The position numbers were made by a program, and so were the translations under genes. DNA of 64,000 nucleotides, taken from Streptomyces sp. Act143. GTDB taxonomy: Bacteria; Actinomycetota; Actinomycetes; Streptomycetales; Streptomycetaceae. Shown here piece after piece: positions 8,416-16,682 of the stretch (the first letter of the stretch is position 1; each line of letters starts with the position of its first letter). The notes under the pieces were generated by a model. It saw only the letters and a program-made list of their open reading frames with translations. It was not told the origin of the DNA and searched no databases. The stretch spans positions 5,457,393 to 5,521,392 of the forward strand of contig NZ_QFRX01000001.1 of assembly GCF_003143935.1 (NCBI RefSeq). Direction: 5' to 3'.

Positions 8416-8682
8416 ATGAGTCACACTGCCACGTCACCGGAGTACGACCGGGCGAAGGCACGTGCCGAGAAGAAGCGGAAGTACCGCGGCGACCTGATGG
8501 GGTACGTCGTGATCAACGCATTCCTCGTCGTGGTCTGGGCGGTCACCGGCCTCGGCTACTTCTGGCCGGGCTGGGTGCTCGGAGCGTGGGGAGTGTTCCT
8601 GATCCTCTCCGCCTGGGATTTGTACTTCCGCCGCGATGTGACCGACGAGGAGATCCAGCGGGAGCTGCGCGGCCACAAGTGA
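8416..8682 (+). CDS. 2TM-domain small membrane protein
   Basis: 88 aa: a charged N-terminus rich in Lys/Arg/Glu, two close membrane helices (about 30-50 and 53-72) separated by a short turn with Trp/Gly, and a charged C-terminus (RRDVTDEEIQRELRG). This matches the 2TM domain family, also found attached to histidine kinases. The role of the stand-alone form is unknown. The GTG-rich upstream region 8276-8415 holds the probable promoter. Confidence 0.8.
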   Translation: MSHTATSPEYDRAKARAEKKRKYRGDLMGYVVINAFLVVVWAVTGLGYFWPGWVLGAWGVFLILSAWDLYFRRDVTDEEIQRELRGHK

Positions 8683-8725
8683 CCGTGTTCCGCGCGGACG
8701 GTGGAGGTGGAGAGGGGGAGAGACG

Positions 8726-9154
8726 ATGCGCCTCCCGAGGAGAGACATCATCGCCACCGCGTTGGTGGCCGCGGGCGCAGTGGTCTACCTGCTGAAGGCC
8801 GCCGATGCGGTGCTGCCGGGCACGGGAGGCACGCGAGCGGCTGCGGCGATCATTCTCGCCCTGGGCTTCGCGGCCTCGGCGTCGGCGGTCGTGCCGGGGT
8901 TCGAGGAGCTGTGGCACGGCAGCAGGGTCTACTTGGTCGCCGCGTCCCTGTTGGGCGTGGTCGCACTCGTCGGCGGGGTGCTGACGCTGGCCGCTGCTCG
9001 TGACACCGCGCTGGCCGTCCTCATGGCCGCGACGACGGCACTGTGGCTGATGGCCACGATCCGGCACGCCGTCCTCGCCAGGGCAGCGGCACCGTTGTCG
9101 GCCCCCGCGCCTTCGAGCCCGGTCGCCGGGAAGGAGGGGCATCCTGCCGTCTGA
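8726..9154 (+). CDS. Hypothetical membrane protein, four predicted helices
   Basis: 142 aa with hydrophobic stretches near residues 9-30, 38-58, 68-90 and 94-112 and a polar Ala/Pro/Ser tail. No known family is recognised. It lies 43 bases after the 2TM gene on the same strand, with a purine-rich GGAGGTGGAGAGGGGG site upstream, so the two may form a small membrane operon. Confidence 0.7.
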   Translation: MRLPRRDIIATALVAAGAVVYLLKAADAVLPGTGGTRAAAAIILALGFAASASAVVPGFEELWHGSRVYLVAASLLGVVALVGGVLTLAAARDTALAVLMAATTALWLMATIRHAVLARAAAPLSAPAPSSPVAGKEGHPAV

Positions 9155-9214
9155 CCGCGGCGGGCGGCCTCCGGCAGCAGGACGGATGCCGCCCGATGCG
9201 GCGCTGAGCCGACC

Positions 9215-9597
9215 TCATGACGCCCCCAGGCGTCGGGCCGCGAGCAGGACCTCGTGGACGGCGCCCGGGGGTTCGAGGGCCATGAAGCCCGCCTCCTGGC
9301 CCTGGTGGCAGATCTTCAGGCGGGCCCGTCGGTGGCCAGGCGCAGTTCGGGCCAGGGGTACGCCCACAGGAGGTTGGCGTGCTCCCGGAGCTGTAGGTGC
9401 CGGGAGGTCAGCAGCAGCTGGAAGGGCGGGTTCTCGTACTGGGTCGGGGCCCGCCGGGGCGGGTGCGGCGGCCGCACCTTGTAGGTGCTGAGCAGCAGCT
9501 CGCCCGGCGCGAGTGTCTCGGCCCGGAGGGCGTTCTCACGGCCCGTCCGCGTCCCCGCCCAAGACTCGCCGGAGCGCCGGATGGCTGCATCCTGCAC
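9215..9597 (-). pseudogene. PH-like small protein gene broken by a -1 frameshift
   Basis: From GTG 9597 the first frame encodes about 93 residues (core FQLLLTSRHLQLREHANLLW, AYPWPELRLATDG) and stops at 9316. The adjacent frame then continues the same kind of protein (ARLKICHQGQEAGFMALEPP, GAVHEVLLAARRLG) to a stop at 9215. Joining the two across GGGCCC gives a coherent protein of about 125 residues resembling bacterial PH-like domains. One base appears to be missing near 9325, by mutation or sequencing error. It lies 10 bases after the small membrane gene at 9608, so it was the last gene of the ABC operon. Confidence 0.6.
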
Positions 9598-9607
9598 GGA
9601 GTTGCCG

Positions 9608-9826
9608 TCATCGTCCGATCCGGCGGGCCAGGGCCCAGGCCGCAAGGGCGACGCCGGTTCCGCCGAGCACAGCGAGCGGCAGTTCGGCGTAGAGCACACT
9701 CCAGTCCGGGCTCTGCTCGAACCGCCAGAGCCGGGCCCGTACGTCGACGGACCACACCGCCAGTCCCGCACCGGCGCCTGCAGCCGCGGTCAGACACCCT
9801 GCCGCGGCCTGTGCACGTTGTCCCAT
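9608..9826 (-). CDS. Small two-helix membrane protein in the ABC transporter operon
   Basis: 72 aa from ATG 9826: a hydrophobic helix (about 7-26), a polar segment with WRFEQSPDWSVLY and a second helix (about 48-66) ending in Arg/Gly. No family is recognised. It follows the permease by 47 bases on the same strand and precedes the frame-broken PH-like gene, a layout that suggests an accessory of the transporter. Many longer overlapping frames exist but this one has the membrane-protein composition. Confidence 0.6.
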   Translation of the reverse strand: MGQRAQAAAGCLTAAAGAGAGLAVWSVDVRARLWRFEQSPDWSVLYAELPLAVLGGTGVALAAWALARRIGR

Positions 9827-9873
9827 GCCCAGGACGGACGCGAGCGGGCCGCGCGCGGGTTCCCGGCGTCCCG

Positions 9874-11442
9874 TCAGGTGGTCAGATCCCGTCGCCGCAC
9901 TCCGGACAGCCCCGCGGCCACCAGCACCACCGCCAGCCCCAGCAAGGCCACCACCGGCCCCCAACTCATCTCCGTACCAGGCAACTTCGGCAGATGTCCG
10001 AACGGCGACAGGTCCAGCACCGCCTGCGGAGCGTCCAGCGCCGGGCCCACCCAGCCGATCAGCAGGACCGCGCCCGCCACGGCCCATGCCGCCGGAGCGG
10101 CCCGCGGCAGCAGCCCGTACAGCGCGACCGCCAGGCCGCCGATCACCCACACCGCGGCCACCTGGACCAGGCACGCGCCGAGGATCGGGCCGATCTCCTT
10201 GCCGTAGCCGGCGGCGAAGCCCAGGCCGGTGATCAGCATCAGGAGCACCGAGCCGCCGAAGGCGACGACCAGATGGCCGGCGGCCCAGCCCAGGCGGCTC
10301 ACCGCGGTCGCCAGGACCGGCTCGGCCCGGCCCGAGGTCTCCTCGCCGTGCAGCCGCAGCACCGAGCCGACCACGTACAGCGCGGCGATCAGGCCCATCA
10401 TCCCGACCATCGACGCCAGGAACGCGTCCTCCAGGCCGCTCTGGCCGCCCATCCGCTCGAAGATCTCGCGCGCGTTGTCGTTGTCGCCGACCAGGTCCGC
10501 CACGCCGTCGGTCAGGCCGCCGTAGACCACGCCCACGACGAAGAACGCGGCGCTCCAGCCGTACACGCTGCCCCGCTGCAGGCGCCAGGCCAGCGCCCCC
10601 GCGGTGCGCAGCCGGCCGGTGGGCGGGCCGGGGCGGGTCGGGAAGAAGCTCATGCCGACGTCCCGGCGGGACGCCAACTCGTAGGCCAGTCCGGCCTGGA
10701 GCAGCACCGCCGCGGCGAACAGCACGAGCAGCCACCAGCGTTCGTCCGCGTACGGGCGCAGGTTCTCCAGCCAGCCCAGCGGGGACAGCCAGGTCAGGAC
10801 CGAACTGCCGTCGTCCGTCGCCGAGTCGCCCGCCGCGCGCAGGACGAACGCCAGGCCCAGGACGGCGGAGGCGAGGCCGCGCGTCAGCCGCGCGCTCTCC
10901 GTCAGCTGGGCCGCGATCGCGGCCACCGTGGCGAAGACCATGCCGACCGCCGCCACCCCGAGGCCGAGCGCGAGCGCGCCCGCGGCTCCCTGGCCCGCGA
11001 GGCCCACCGTCACCAGCAGCGCGAGGACCGCGTTCGCGACGGCCGCCGCCAGCAGCGCCGCCGTCAGCGACGCCCTGCGGCCCACCATCCCGGACGCCAC
11101 CAGCTCCTGCCGGCCGCTCTCCTCCTCGTCACGGGTGTGCCGTACGACGATGAGGAGGCTCATCACCGCTGCCAGCAGGCCCGCGTAGACCCCTGCGCGC
11201 CAGGCCGTCAGGGCGCCGAGCGAGGTGTCGAAGACCGGGCCGATCAGGGCGCGGAAGGACGCGTTGGTCTCCACCTGGCGGATCAGGTCGGCACGTTCGG
11301 ACGCGGTGCCGTACAGGCCCTTCAGGGTGTTCGGCATGGAGAGGACCATCAGGGCGTTCACCGCGACCCAGACCGGGATCATCAGCCGGTCGCGGCGCAG
11401 GGAGAAACGGAGCAGTACGCCGGTGCCCGCGAGGGTGGTCAT
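9874..11442 (-). CDS. ABC-2 type exporter permease, double length
   Basis: 522 aa with about twelve hydrophobic segments arranged as two similar halves, each opening with a MTT/RLRTAGALAWRLQRG-like cytoplasmic helix, as in fused ABC-2 permeases that work with one ATPase gene (polyketide/tetronasin-type exporters). The start ATG 11442 overlaps the ATPase stop by one base (TGATG); a GTG three bases earlier is an alternative. It probably exports a lipophilic drug or lipid and is probably controlled by the divergent regulator at 12406. Confidence 0.87.
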   Translation of the reverse strand: MTTLAGTGVLLRFSLRRDRLMIPVWVAVNALMVLSMPNTLKGLYGTASERADLIRQVETNASFRALIGPVFDTSLGALTAWRAGVYAGLLAAVMSLLIVVRHTRDEEESGRQELVASGMVGRRASLTAALLAAAVANAVLALLVTVGLAGQGAAGALALGLGVAAVGMVFATVAAIAAQLTESARLTRGLASAVLGLAFVLRAAGDSATDDGSSVLTWLSPLGWLENLRPYADERWWLLVLFAAAVLLQAGLAYELASRRDVGMSFFPTRPGPPTGRLRTAGALAWRLQRGSVYGWSAAFFVVGVVYGGLTDGVADLVGDNDNAREIFERMGGQSGLEDAFLASMVGMMGLIAALYVVGSVLRLHGEETSGRAEPVLATAVSRLGWAAGHLVVAFGGSVLLMLITGLGFAAGYGKEIGPILGACLVQVAAVWVIGGLAVALYGLLPRAAPAAWAVAGAVLLIGWVGPALDAPQAVLDLSPFGHLPKLPGTEMSWGPVVALLGLAVVLVAAGLSGVRRRDLTT

Positions 11443-12332
11443 CACGACGCCGCCTCCTGGTAGTGGCGCAGGAAGAGCTCCTCCAGGGTCGGGGGCGTGG
11501 AGGTCAGCGAGCGCACGCCCGACTCGCTCAACTGCCGCAGGACGGCGTCGAGTTTGTCGGTGTCCACCTGGAGGCTGACCCGGTGGCCCTGGACGTCCAG
11601 GTCGTGGACGCCGGGCAGCGAGGACAACCCGTTGGGGGCGCCCGCCAGTTCGGCCGACACGCTGGTGCGGGTCAGGTGGCGCAGGTCGGCCAGCGAACCG
11701 GTCTCGACCGTACGGCCGTTGCGGATGATGCTCACCCGGTCGCACAACTCCTCGACCTCGCTGAGGATGTGGGAGGAGAGCAGGATCGTGCGGCCCCGGT
11801 CGCGCTCCTCCTCCACGCAGCGCTGGAAGACCTCCTCCATCAGGGGGTCCAGGCCCGAGGTCGGTTCGTCCAGGATGAGCAGGTCGACGTCCGAGGCGAA
11901 CGCGGCGACCAGGGCGACCTTCTGCCGGTTGCCCTTGGAGTAGGTGCGGCCCTTCTTGGTGGGGTCGAGTTCGAAGCGGTCGATCAGGTCGGCGCGGCGC
12001 TTGGCGTCGAGCCCGCCCCGGAGCCGGCCCATCAGGTCGATGACCTCGCCGCCCGACAGGTTCCGCCACAGGGTCACGTCGCCGGGGACGTAGGCGATCC
12101 GGCGGTGCACCTCGACCGCGTCCGCCCACGGATCGCGGCCGAGTACCTGTGCGGCGCCCGCGTCGGCGCGCAGCAGGCCGAGCAGGACCCGGATGGTGGT
12201 GGACTTTCCGGCGCCGTTGGGGCCGAGGAAGCCGTGCACCTCGCCGGTCTCGACCGCGAGGTCCAGGCCGTCGAGCGCGTGGGTCCGGCCGAACGACTTG
12301 TGCAGTCCGGAGACCGTGATTGCCTTCGTCAT
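11442..12332 (-). CDS. ABC transporter ATP-binding protein
   Basis: 296 aa. Walker A GPNGAGKST at 37-45, Walker B LLILDEPTSGLD from 151, switch histidine in SSH (H188). The signature loop reads YSKGNRQKV (about 131-139) instead of LSGGQ, a variant I know from DrrA/TnrB2-like exporters. A further domain after about residue 220 ends in LEELFLRHY, typical of drug-exporter ATPases. It is the first gene of the operon with the double permease and small membrane protein. Confidence 0.93.
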   Translation of the reverse strand: MTKAITVSGLHKSFGRTHALDGLDLAVETGEVHGFLGPNGAGKSTTIRVLLGLLRADAGAAQVLGRDPWADAVEVHRRIAYVPGDVTLWRNLSGGEVIDLMGRLRGGLDAKRRADLIDRFELDPTKKGRTYSKGNRQKVALVAAFASDVDLLILDEPTSGLDPLMEEVFQRCVEEERDRGRTILLSSHILSEVEELCDRVSIIRNGRTVETGSLADLRHLTRTSVSAELAGAPNGLSSLPGVHDLDVQGHRVSLQVDTDKLDAVLRQLSESGVRSLTSTPPTLEELFLRHYQEAAS

Positions 12333-12352
12333 TCTTCAGAACGTACGCTACA

Positions 12353-12368
12353 TTCAGAAATTTGTGAA
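12353..12368. promoter_or_regulatory. AT-rich operator-like palindrome between regulator and ABC operon
   Basis: TTCAGAAATTTGTGAA is palindromic at 14 of 16 positions and lies in the only AT-rich stretch of this divergent region, 20 bases from the exporter start. It suits binding by the adjacent winged-helix regulator. Confidence 0.6.
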
Positions 12369-12405
12369 GTTAAGGAAGCGTATGAACGCCGGATAGGGTG
12401 AGGGG

Positions 12406-12897
12406 ATGAGTGACGTGGCAGGTCGGGACCCCGAAGCGGTGTCGAACTTCGTGGAGCGGTTCGCCGCGCAGCTCGTCGAGGCGGGGCTGGCGCGCATGCC
12501 GGCCCGGGTCTTCGCCGCGCTGCTCGCCTCCGACAGCGGCGCCCTGACCTCCGCCGAGCTGAGCGAACGGCTCCAGGTCAGCCCGGCCGGGGTCTCGGGG
12601 GCGGTGCGCTATCTGTCCCAGGTGCACATGCTGTCGCGGGAGCGCGAGCCCGGCTCACGCCGCGAGCGGTACCGGGTGCACAGCGACCAGTGGTACGAGG
12701 CCCTCACCAACCGCGAGGCGATCATCAAGCGCTGGGAGGACGCCCTGCGCGAGGGGGTGGCCAGCCTGGGGGCCGAGACACCGGCCGGCCGCAGACTGGC
12801 CGAGACGCTCGCCTTCTTCGAGTTCATCGAGAAGGACGTCGCCGAGATGATGACGCGCTGGCAGATCCACCGCGCCAAGCTGTTCGGCGAGCGATAG
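12406..12897 (+). CDS. GbsR/MarR-type transcriptional regulator
   Basis: 163 aa: an N-terminal helical lead, a winged helix-turn-helix (about 40-95, with LTSAELSERLQVSPAGVSGA and wing EREPGSRRERYRV) and a C-terminal coiled helix (FFEFIEKDVAEMMTRWQ). It is transcribed divergently from the ABC exporter with 73 bases between the starts, the standard layout for a local repressor. The inducer is probably an exported compound, unknown here. Confidence 0.88.
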   Translation: MSDVAGRDPEAVSNFVERFAAQLVEAGLARMPARVFAALLASDSGALTSAELSERLQVSPAGVSGAVRYLSQVHMLSREREPGSRRERYRVHSDQWYEALTNREAIIKRWEDALREGVASLGAETPAGRRLAETLAFFEFIEKDVAEMMTRWQIHRAKLFGER

Positions 12898-12900
12898 CGG

Positions 12901-13110
12901 TCAGCGCTCCTTCGTCTCCTCCAGGACCGTCCGGCCGAGGAGCTGGTGACGGACCGGGTCCCGGCGCTTCACGTACTGCGCGTACCCGACCCCCGCCGCC
13001 GCGACCAGCGCCACCAGCCACGGGGCCGCCTTCAGCACCGGCGAGCCGGACTCCCTACGCCCGCCGCGCCCGTGCCGGACACCAGCAGCGCCACGACCGC
13101 GAGCATCTAA
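12901..13110 (-). pseudogene. Decayed small membrane protein gene (candidate)
   Basis: The minus strand between 13038 and 12901 encodes 45 residues (VLKAAPWLVALVAAAGVGYA, QYVKRRDPVRHQLLGRTVLE, ETKER) with one membrane helix and a plausible stop. Upstream, a second frame from an ATG near 13108 (MLAVVALLVSGTGAAG) gives another hydrophobic piece that stops early. Together they look like one small protein split by a frameshift. The rest of 12898-13195 shows nothing else. Confidence 0.35.
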
Positions 13111-13195
13111 GGCTGTCCTGCGCGTTGGCGGCGGGGAAGCCGGCGGGGCTGACGGGGAGGGCGCAACACGACGCCGATGACGGGACGACCGACGA

Positions 13196-13612
13196 CTACC
13201 GAGGCATCCCGCGCCGCAGCAGGCCGGCCCGCTCGCGCAGGCGTACGGCCCTGTCCTGGGCGTCGGGCAGGGGCACCTGGATGTCGGTGAGGCCCGTGAG
13301 CCGGTCGGTCGTCACGGAGGGCCGCACCTCGACGCCGGCCCGCTCGGCGAGCACCAGCACCGTCGCGACGAAGCCCTCGGAGAGCGCGTCGATGATCGAG
13401 TGCCGGGTGCGGTCGTGGAGGTCGAGGAGGGCATTGACGTACGGCTCGAAGGCGGCCGGATCGATCTTGCACTCGTCGTTCTCCATGGGCCCGAACCCGG
13501 AGGGCACGCCCAGCTCCTCCTCGTACAGCCGCACATGGCGCAGGAACAGGCGGGCGGCTCCGTTGGAGGGGTTCCACAGGGTCTCGTCGCCTACGTCGAA
13601 GTACTGGCTCAT
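13196..13612 (-). CDS. Conserved hypothetical protein (resembles DUF6086)
   Basis: 138 aa from ATG 13612 (opening MSQYFDVGDETLWNPSNGAA). The frame is open 48 bases further up but the ATG has a GGGAGG-type site. The mixed alpha/beta sequence has no catalytic motif I recognise; I recall similar Streptomyces proteins under DUF6086 but cannot verify this. It is divergent from the hemerythrin gene, with only 46 bases between starts, so the two promoters overlap. Confidence 0.65.
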   Translation of the reverse strand: MSQYFDVGDETLWNPSNGAARLFLRHVRLYEEELGVPSGFGPMENDECKIDPAAFEPYVNALLDLHDRTRHSIIDALSEGFVATVLVLAERAGVEVRPSVTTDRLTGLTDIQVPLPDAQDRAVRLRERAGLLRRGMPR

Positions 13613-13658
13613 GTGCCCTCCCGGTGTGATCGGCGGACCGGCACGGTAACAACGCCCC

Positions 13659-14120
13659 ATGTGCCACTACTGCGGTTGCCGTGAGATTCCGCTGATCAAG
13701 GAGTTCATCGCCGAGCACGAGCGGGTCACCGACGCCGCCGGGGACGCCCTGCGGGCGCTGGAGCGCGGGGAGCCCGGGCGGGCGCGGGAGCTGGTCGACG
13801 CGATGGCGGCCGAGCTCGACAGCCACTGGCGGGGCGAGGAGAACGGGCTGTTCGCGGTGATGCGGGCGGACCCGGAGTACGCCGGCTACATCGACGCCCT
13901 CGTCGCCGAGCACCGTGAGCTGGCCGCGCTGCTGCCGACGCTGGACCTCGCCGACCCGGGTGACGTGCACACGCTGACGGAGGCCGTGCGGGAGCTGCAC
14001 CACCACATCGCCAAGGAGGAGGACGGCCTGTTCCCGGCGTCGCTGACGGCACTGTCGGGGGAGGAGTGGAACGCCTCGATGGCGGCGTGGCGGGCGGCGC
14101 ATCCGTCCCCGGAGGCCTGA
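13659..14120 (+). CDS. Hemerythrin-domain protein with N-terminal CxxCxC
   Basis: 153 aa. A four-helix hemerythrin-like bundle with likely iron ligands H20, H56, E60/E61, H85, the H114-H116 cluster and E120, placed in helices as in the family. The N-terminus reads MCHYCGCREIP, a cysteine cluster that may bind another metal or sense redox state. It probably binds a di-iron centre that reacts with oxygen or NO. The start overlaps the promoter region of the divergent 13196-13612 gene. Confidence 0.85.
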   Translation: MCHYCGCREIPLIKEFIAEHERVTDAAGDALRALERGEPGRARELVDAMAAELDSHWRGEENGLFAVMRADPEYAGYIDALVAEHRELAALLPTLDLADPGDVHTLTEAVRELHHHIAKEEDGLFPASLTALSGEEWNASMAAWRAAHPSPEA

Positions 14121-14135
14121 GCTTCCGCGCGCACC

Positions 14136-14996
14136 TCATCGCCCCGGCAACGTCAGCCCCAGCGCCCCCTCCCACACCGTCCAGGTCCGGCGCCGTACCG
14201 GGCCCGCCACGCCCGCGTCCGCGCGGTAGCGGAAGTCCGTGCCGGTCACCGTCACCGTTCTGCCGCTGGCCCGCAGCAGGGACGCCTCCGCGCCCACCGA
14301 CACCGGCCGCACCTCGACCTCGGCGAGACCCGACGCGCCCGGTGTCACCGACACCGCCTCCACCGGCTGGCCCAGGTCGACCAGCGTCACCCCGTCCACC
14401 TCCACCCGGAGCCGGGAGGGCCCGGGCGCGGGCGGCACGGGCTCGCGGGCGGGCCGGGCCGGGACCAGGGTCCGTACCAGGGTCTGGCAGGTCCGCAGCC
14501 AGGGCCGGCCGGGAACGGGCGCCGGCCCTTCCGGCTCCTCCTCCGGTGCCGACGGCACGCCCAGCGGCGGGATGCGCAGCGCGCCCAGCACCACCCCGTC
14601 GCTGTCGTCGACGAGCAGGTCGAGCCGCCGCTCCACCCCGTCCAGGACCGTCCGCGCGGCGGCCACCGCGCCGGTCGGCACGCCCAGGGCGCGGGCGACC
14701 GTGAGCGCCCCGCCCACCGGCACGAAGGACAGTGCACATCCGGCCAGCTCCCGCTGCCGGTGCAGCAGGGACACAGCACGCATCAGCGCCCGGTCGTCGC
14801 CGACGACCACGGGCCGCCGCGAGCCCCTGCGGGCGAGCGCGCGGGCGAAGTCCTCGGGCCCCTCCGGCAGGCAGACCTTCATGGCCGCACCCGCGCTGAG
14901 CACGTCTTTCGCGATCCGGACGGACTCGCCGTCCGTCCTGCGGGCGACCGGATCGATGACCACCAGCAGCTGATCGGAAGTCGCTGAAGTCGCCAC
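14136..14996 (-). CDS. Diacylglycerol kinase-like protein
   Basis: 286 aa from GTG 14996 (site AGGACC). The N-terminal part resembles the lipid/sphingosine kinase catalytic fold: LLVVIDPVARRTDG, then VVVGDDRALMRAVSLLHRQ in place of the usual GGDGT loop, and VPVGGALTVARALGVP. The GGDGT glycines are not intact, so catalysis is doubtful. The C-terminal beta domain suits the family. It is convergent with the hemerythrin gene, 15 bases apart. Confidence 0.7.
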   Translation of the reverse strand: MATSATSDQLLVVIDPVARRTDGESVRIAKDVLSAGAAMKVCLPEGPEDFARALARRGSRRPVVVGDDRALMRAVSLLHRQRELAGCALSFVPVGGALTVARALGVPTGAVAAARTVLDGVERRLDLLVDDSDGVVLGALRIPPLGVPSAPEEEPEGPAPVPGRPWLRTCQTLVRTLVPARPAREPVPPAPGPSRLRVEVDGVTLVDLGQPVEAVSVTPGASGLAEVEVRPVSVGAEASLLRASGRTVTVTGTDFRYRADAGVAGPVRRRTWTVWEGALGLTLPGR

Positions 14997-15038
14997 CTCG
15001 GTCCTGCCTCGCTTCCTCGGGTAGCATCTTTGTGCAAG

Positions 15039-15066
15039 AGCCCCTTGCGCTATTGCGCCAGGGGCT
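15039..15066 (+). promoter_or_regulatory. Strong stem-loop in the purA upstream region
   Basis: Arms AGCCCCTTGCGC and GCGCCAGGGGCT around TATT, one mismatch, about 150 bases before the purA start. A TAGCAT element just upstream (15023-15028) could be a -10 box, which would put the hairpin in the leader. It may be an attenuator or protein site. Confidence 0.5.
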
Positions 15067-15215
15067 TCGTCTATTCCGGGGCATCCGGGTCCGACGGGTT
15101 CACGGCCGACGACGGCCGGAGGTGGCCGAAGCAGGTCGCCAGGGTACGAGGCACAAGGCCGTGTCACGTACGCCCCCGACCTTGGACATGCCCCGCCCGG
15201 AAGGGGTGTACGCGC

Positions 15216-16499
15216 GTGCCCGCACTTGTGCTGCTCGGTGCTCAGTGGGGTGACGAAGGCAAGGGAAAGGCGACGGACCTGCTAGGCGGGTCTGTCGACT
15301 ATGTGGTGCGCTACCAGGGCGGCAACAACGCCGGTCACACGGTGGTCGTGGGCGATCAGAAGTATGCCCTGCACCTGCTCCCTTCCGGAATCCTGTCCCC
15401 GGAGTGCACTCCGGTCATCGGCAACGGTGTCGTAGTCGACCCGTCGGTCCTGTTCTCCGAGCTGAACGGGCTGAACGAGCGAGGCGTCGACACGTCCAAG
15501 CTCCTGATCAGCGGTAACGCTCACATCATCACGCCGTACAACGTCACCGTCGACAAGGTGACGGAACGCTTCCTCGGCAAGCGGAAGATCGGCACCACCG
15601 GGCGCGGCATCGGCCCGACCTACGCCGACAAGATCAACCGTGTCGGCATCCGCATCCAGGACCTCTACGACGAGTCGATCCTGACCCAGAAGGTCGAAGC
15701 GGCCCTCGACGGCAAGAACCAGCTGTTGACCAAGGTCTTCAACCGCCGCGCCATCGAGGCCGGACAGGTCGTCGAGGAGCTGCTGTCCTACGCGGACCGT
15801 CTGAAGCCGTACGTCGCCGACACCGTCCTGGTGCTGAACCAGGCGCTGGAGGCCGACAAGGTCGTCCTGTTCGAGGGCGGCCAGGGCACCCTCCTGGACA
15901 TCGACCACGGCACGTACCCCTTCGTCACCTCCTCCAACCCGACCGCGGGCGGCGCCTGCACGGGTGCGGGCGTGGGCCCGACGAAGATCAGCCGGGTCAT
16001 CGGCATCCTGAAGGCGTACACCACGCGTGTCGGCTCCGGCCCGTTCCCGACCGAGCTGTTCGACGAGGACGGCGAGGCGCTGCGCAGGATCGGCGGCGAG
16101 CGTGGTGTGACCACGGGTCGTGACCGGCGCTGCGGCTGGTTCGACGCGGTGATCGCCCGCTACGCGACCCGCGTGAACGGCCTGACCGACTTCTTCCTCA
16201 CCAAGCTCGACGTCCTCACCGGCTGGGAGCAGATCCCGGTCTGTGTGGCCTACGAGATCGACGGCAAGCGGGTCGAGGAGCTGCCCTACTCCCAGACCGA
16301 CTTCCACCACGCGAAGCCGGTCTACGAGACCCTCCCCGGCTGGTCCGAGGACATCACCAAGGCGAAGTCGTTCTCCGACCTGCCGAAGAACGCCCAGAAC
16401 TACGTCAAGGCGCTGGAGGAGATGTCCGGCGCTCCGATCTCCGCGATCGGCGTGGGCCCGGGCCGGGACGAGACGATCGAGATCAACTCGTTCCTGTAG
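15216..16499 (+). CDS. purA: Adenylosuccinate synthetase
   Basis: 427 aa, the usual length. It joins IMP and aspartate using GTP, the first committed step to AMP. The active-site loop WGDEGKGK has the catalytic D13 and H41 sits in NNAGHTVVV; IGTTGRGIGPTYADK and GVTTGRDRRCGWFD are also intact. The frame is open for 62 codons upstream, but GTG 15216 follows GAAGGGG and matches the family's start. A strong terminator follows. It is transcribed alone. Confidence 0.97.
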   Translation: MPALVLLGAQWGDEGKGKATDLLGGSVDYVVRYQGGNNAGHTVVVGDQKYALHLLPSGILSPECTPVIGNGVVVDPSVLFSELNGLNERGVDTSKLLISGNAHIITPYNVTVDKVTERFLGKRKIGTTGRGIGPTYADKINRVGIRIQDLYDESILTQKVEAALDGKNQLLTKVFNRRAIEAGQVVEELLSYADRLKPYVADTVLVLNQALEADKVVLFEGGQGTLLDIDHGTYPFVTSSNPTAGGACTGAGVGPTKISRVIGILKAYTTRVGSGPFPTELFDEDGEALRRIGGERGVTTGRDRRCGWFDAVIARYATRVNGLTDFFLTKLDVLTGWEQIPVCVAYEIDGKRVEELPYSQTDFHHAKPVYETLPGWSEDITKAKSFSDLPKNAQNYVKALEEMSGAPISAIGVGPGRDETIEINSFL

Positions 16500-16530
16500 G
16501 ACGTATTGCTGTAGGGCGTACGCGCGCCTG

Positions 16531-16562
16531 TGGGCCGGTCAAGGACTTCCTTGACCGGCCCA
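16531..16562 (+). terminator. Rho-independent terminator of purA
   Basis: Perfect 14-base arms TGGGCCGGTCAAGG and CCTTGACCGGCCCA with an ACTT loop, followed by TGGTCTTTTCC. Confidence 0.9.
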
Positions 16563-16682
16563 TGGTCTTTTCCTGGTTCCGCCGGGAAGCGGAGGACGGC
16601 AACCATCTACGCGGGTAGTTGTGCCCGCCAACTGGAGGCTGACGGAGGCCGGAACGCCGGTCTTCCAGGGGAGGAGCCGGGC

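Noticed and set aside
9397..11463. Plus-strand frame of 688 residues over the ABC genes
   Set aside because: Arg/Gln/His-rich composition and opposite two clear transporter genes.
12409..12897. Alternative reading as an antisense small gene over the GbsR regulator
   Set aside because: The regulator has a clear winged-helix pattern and divergent context; the antisense frames have none.
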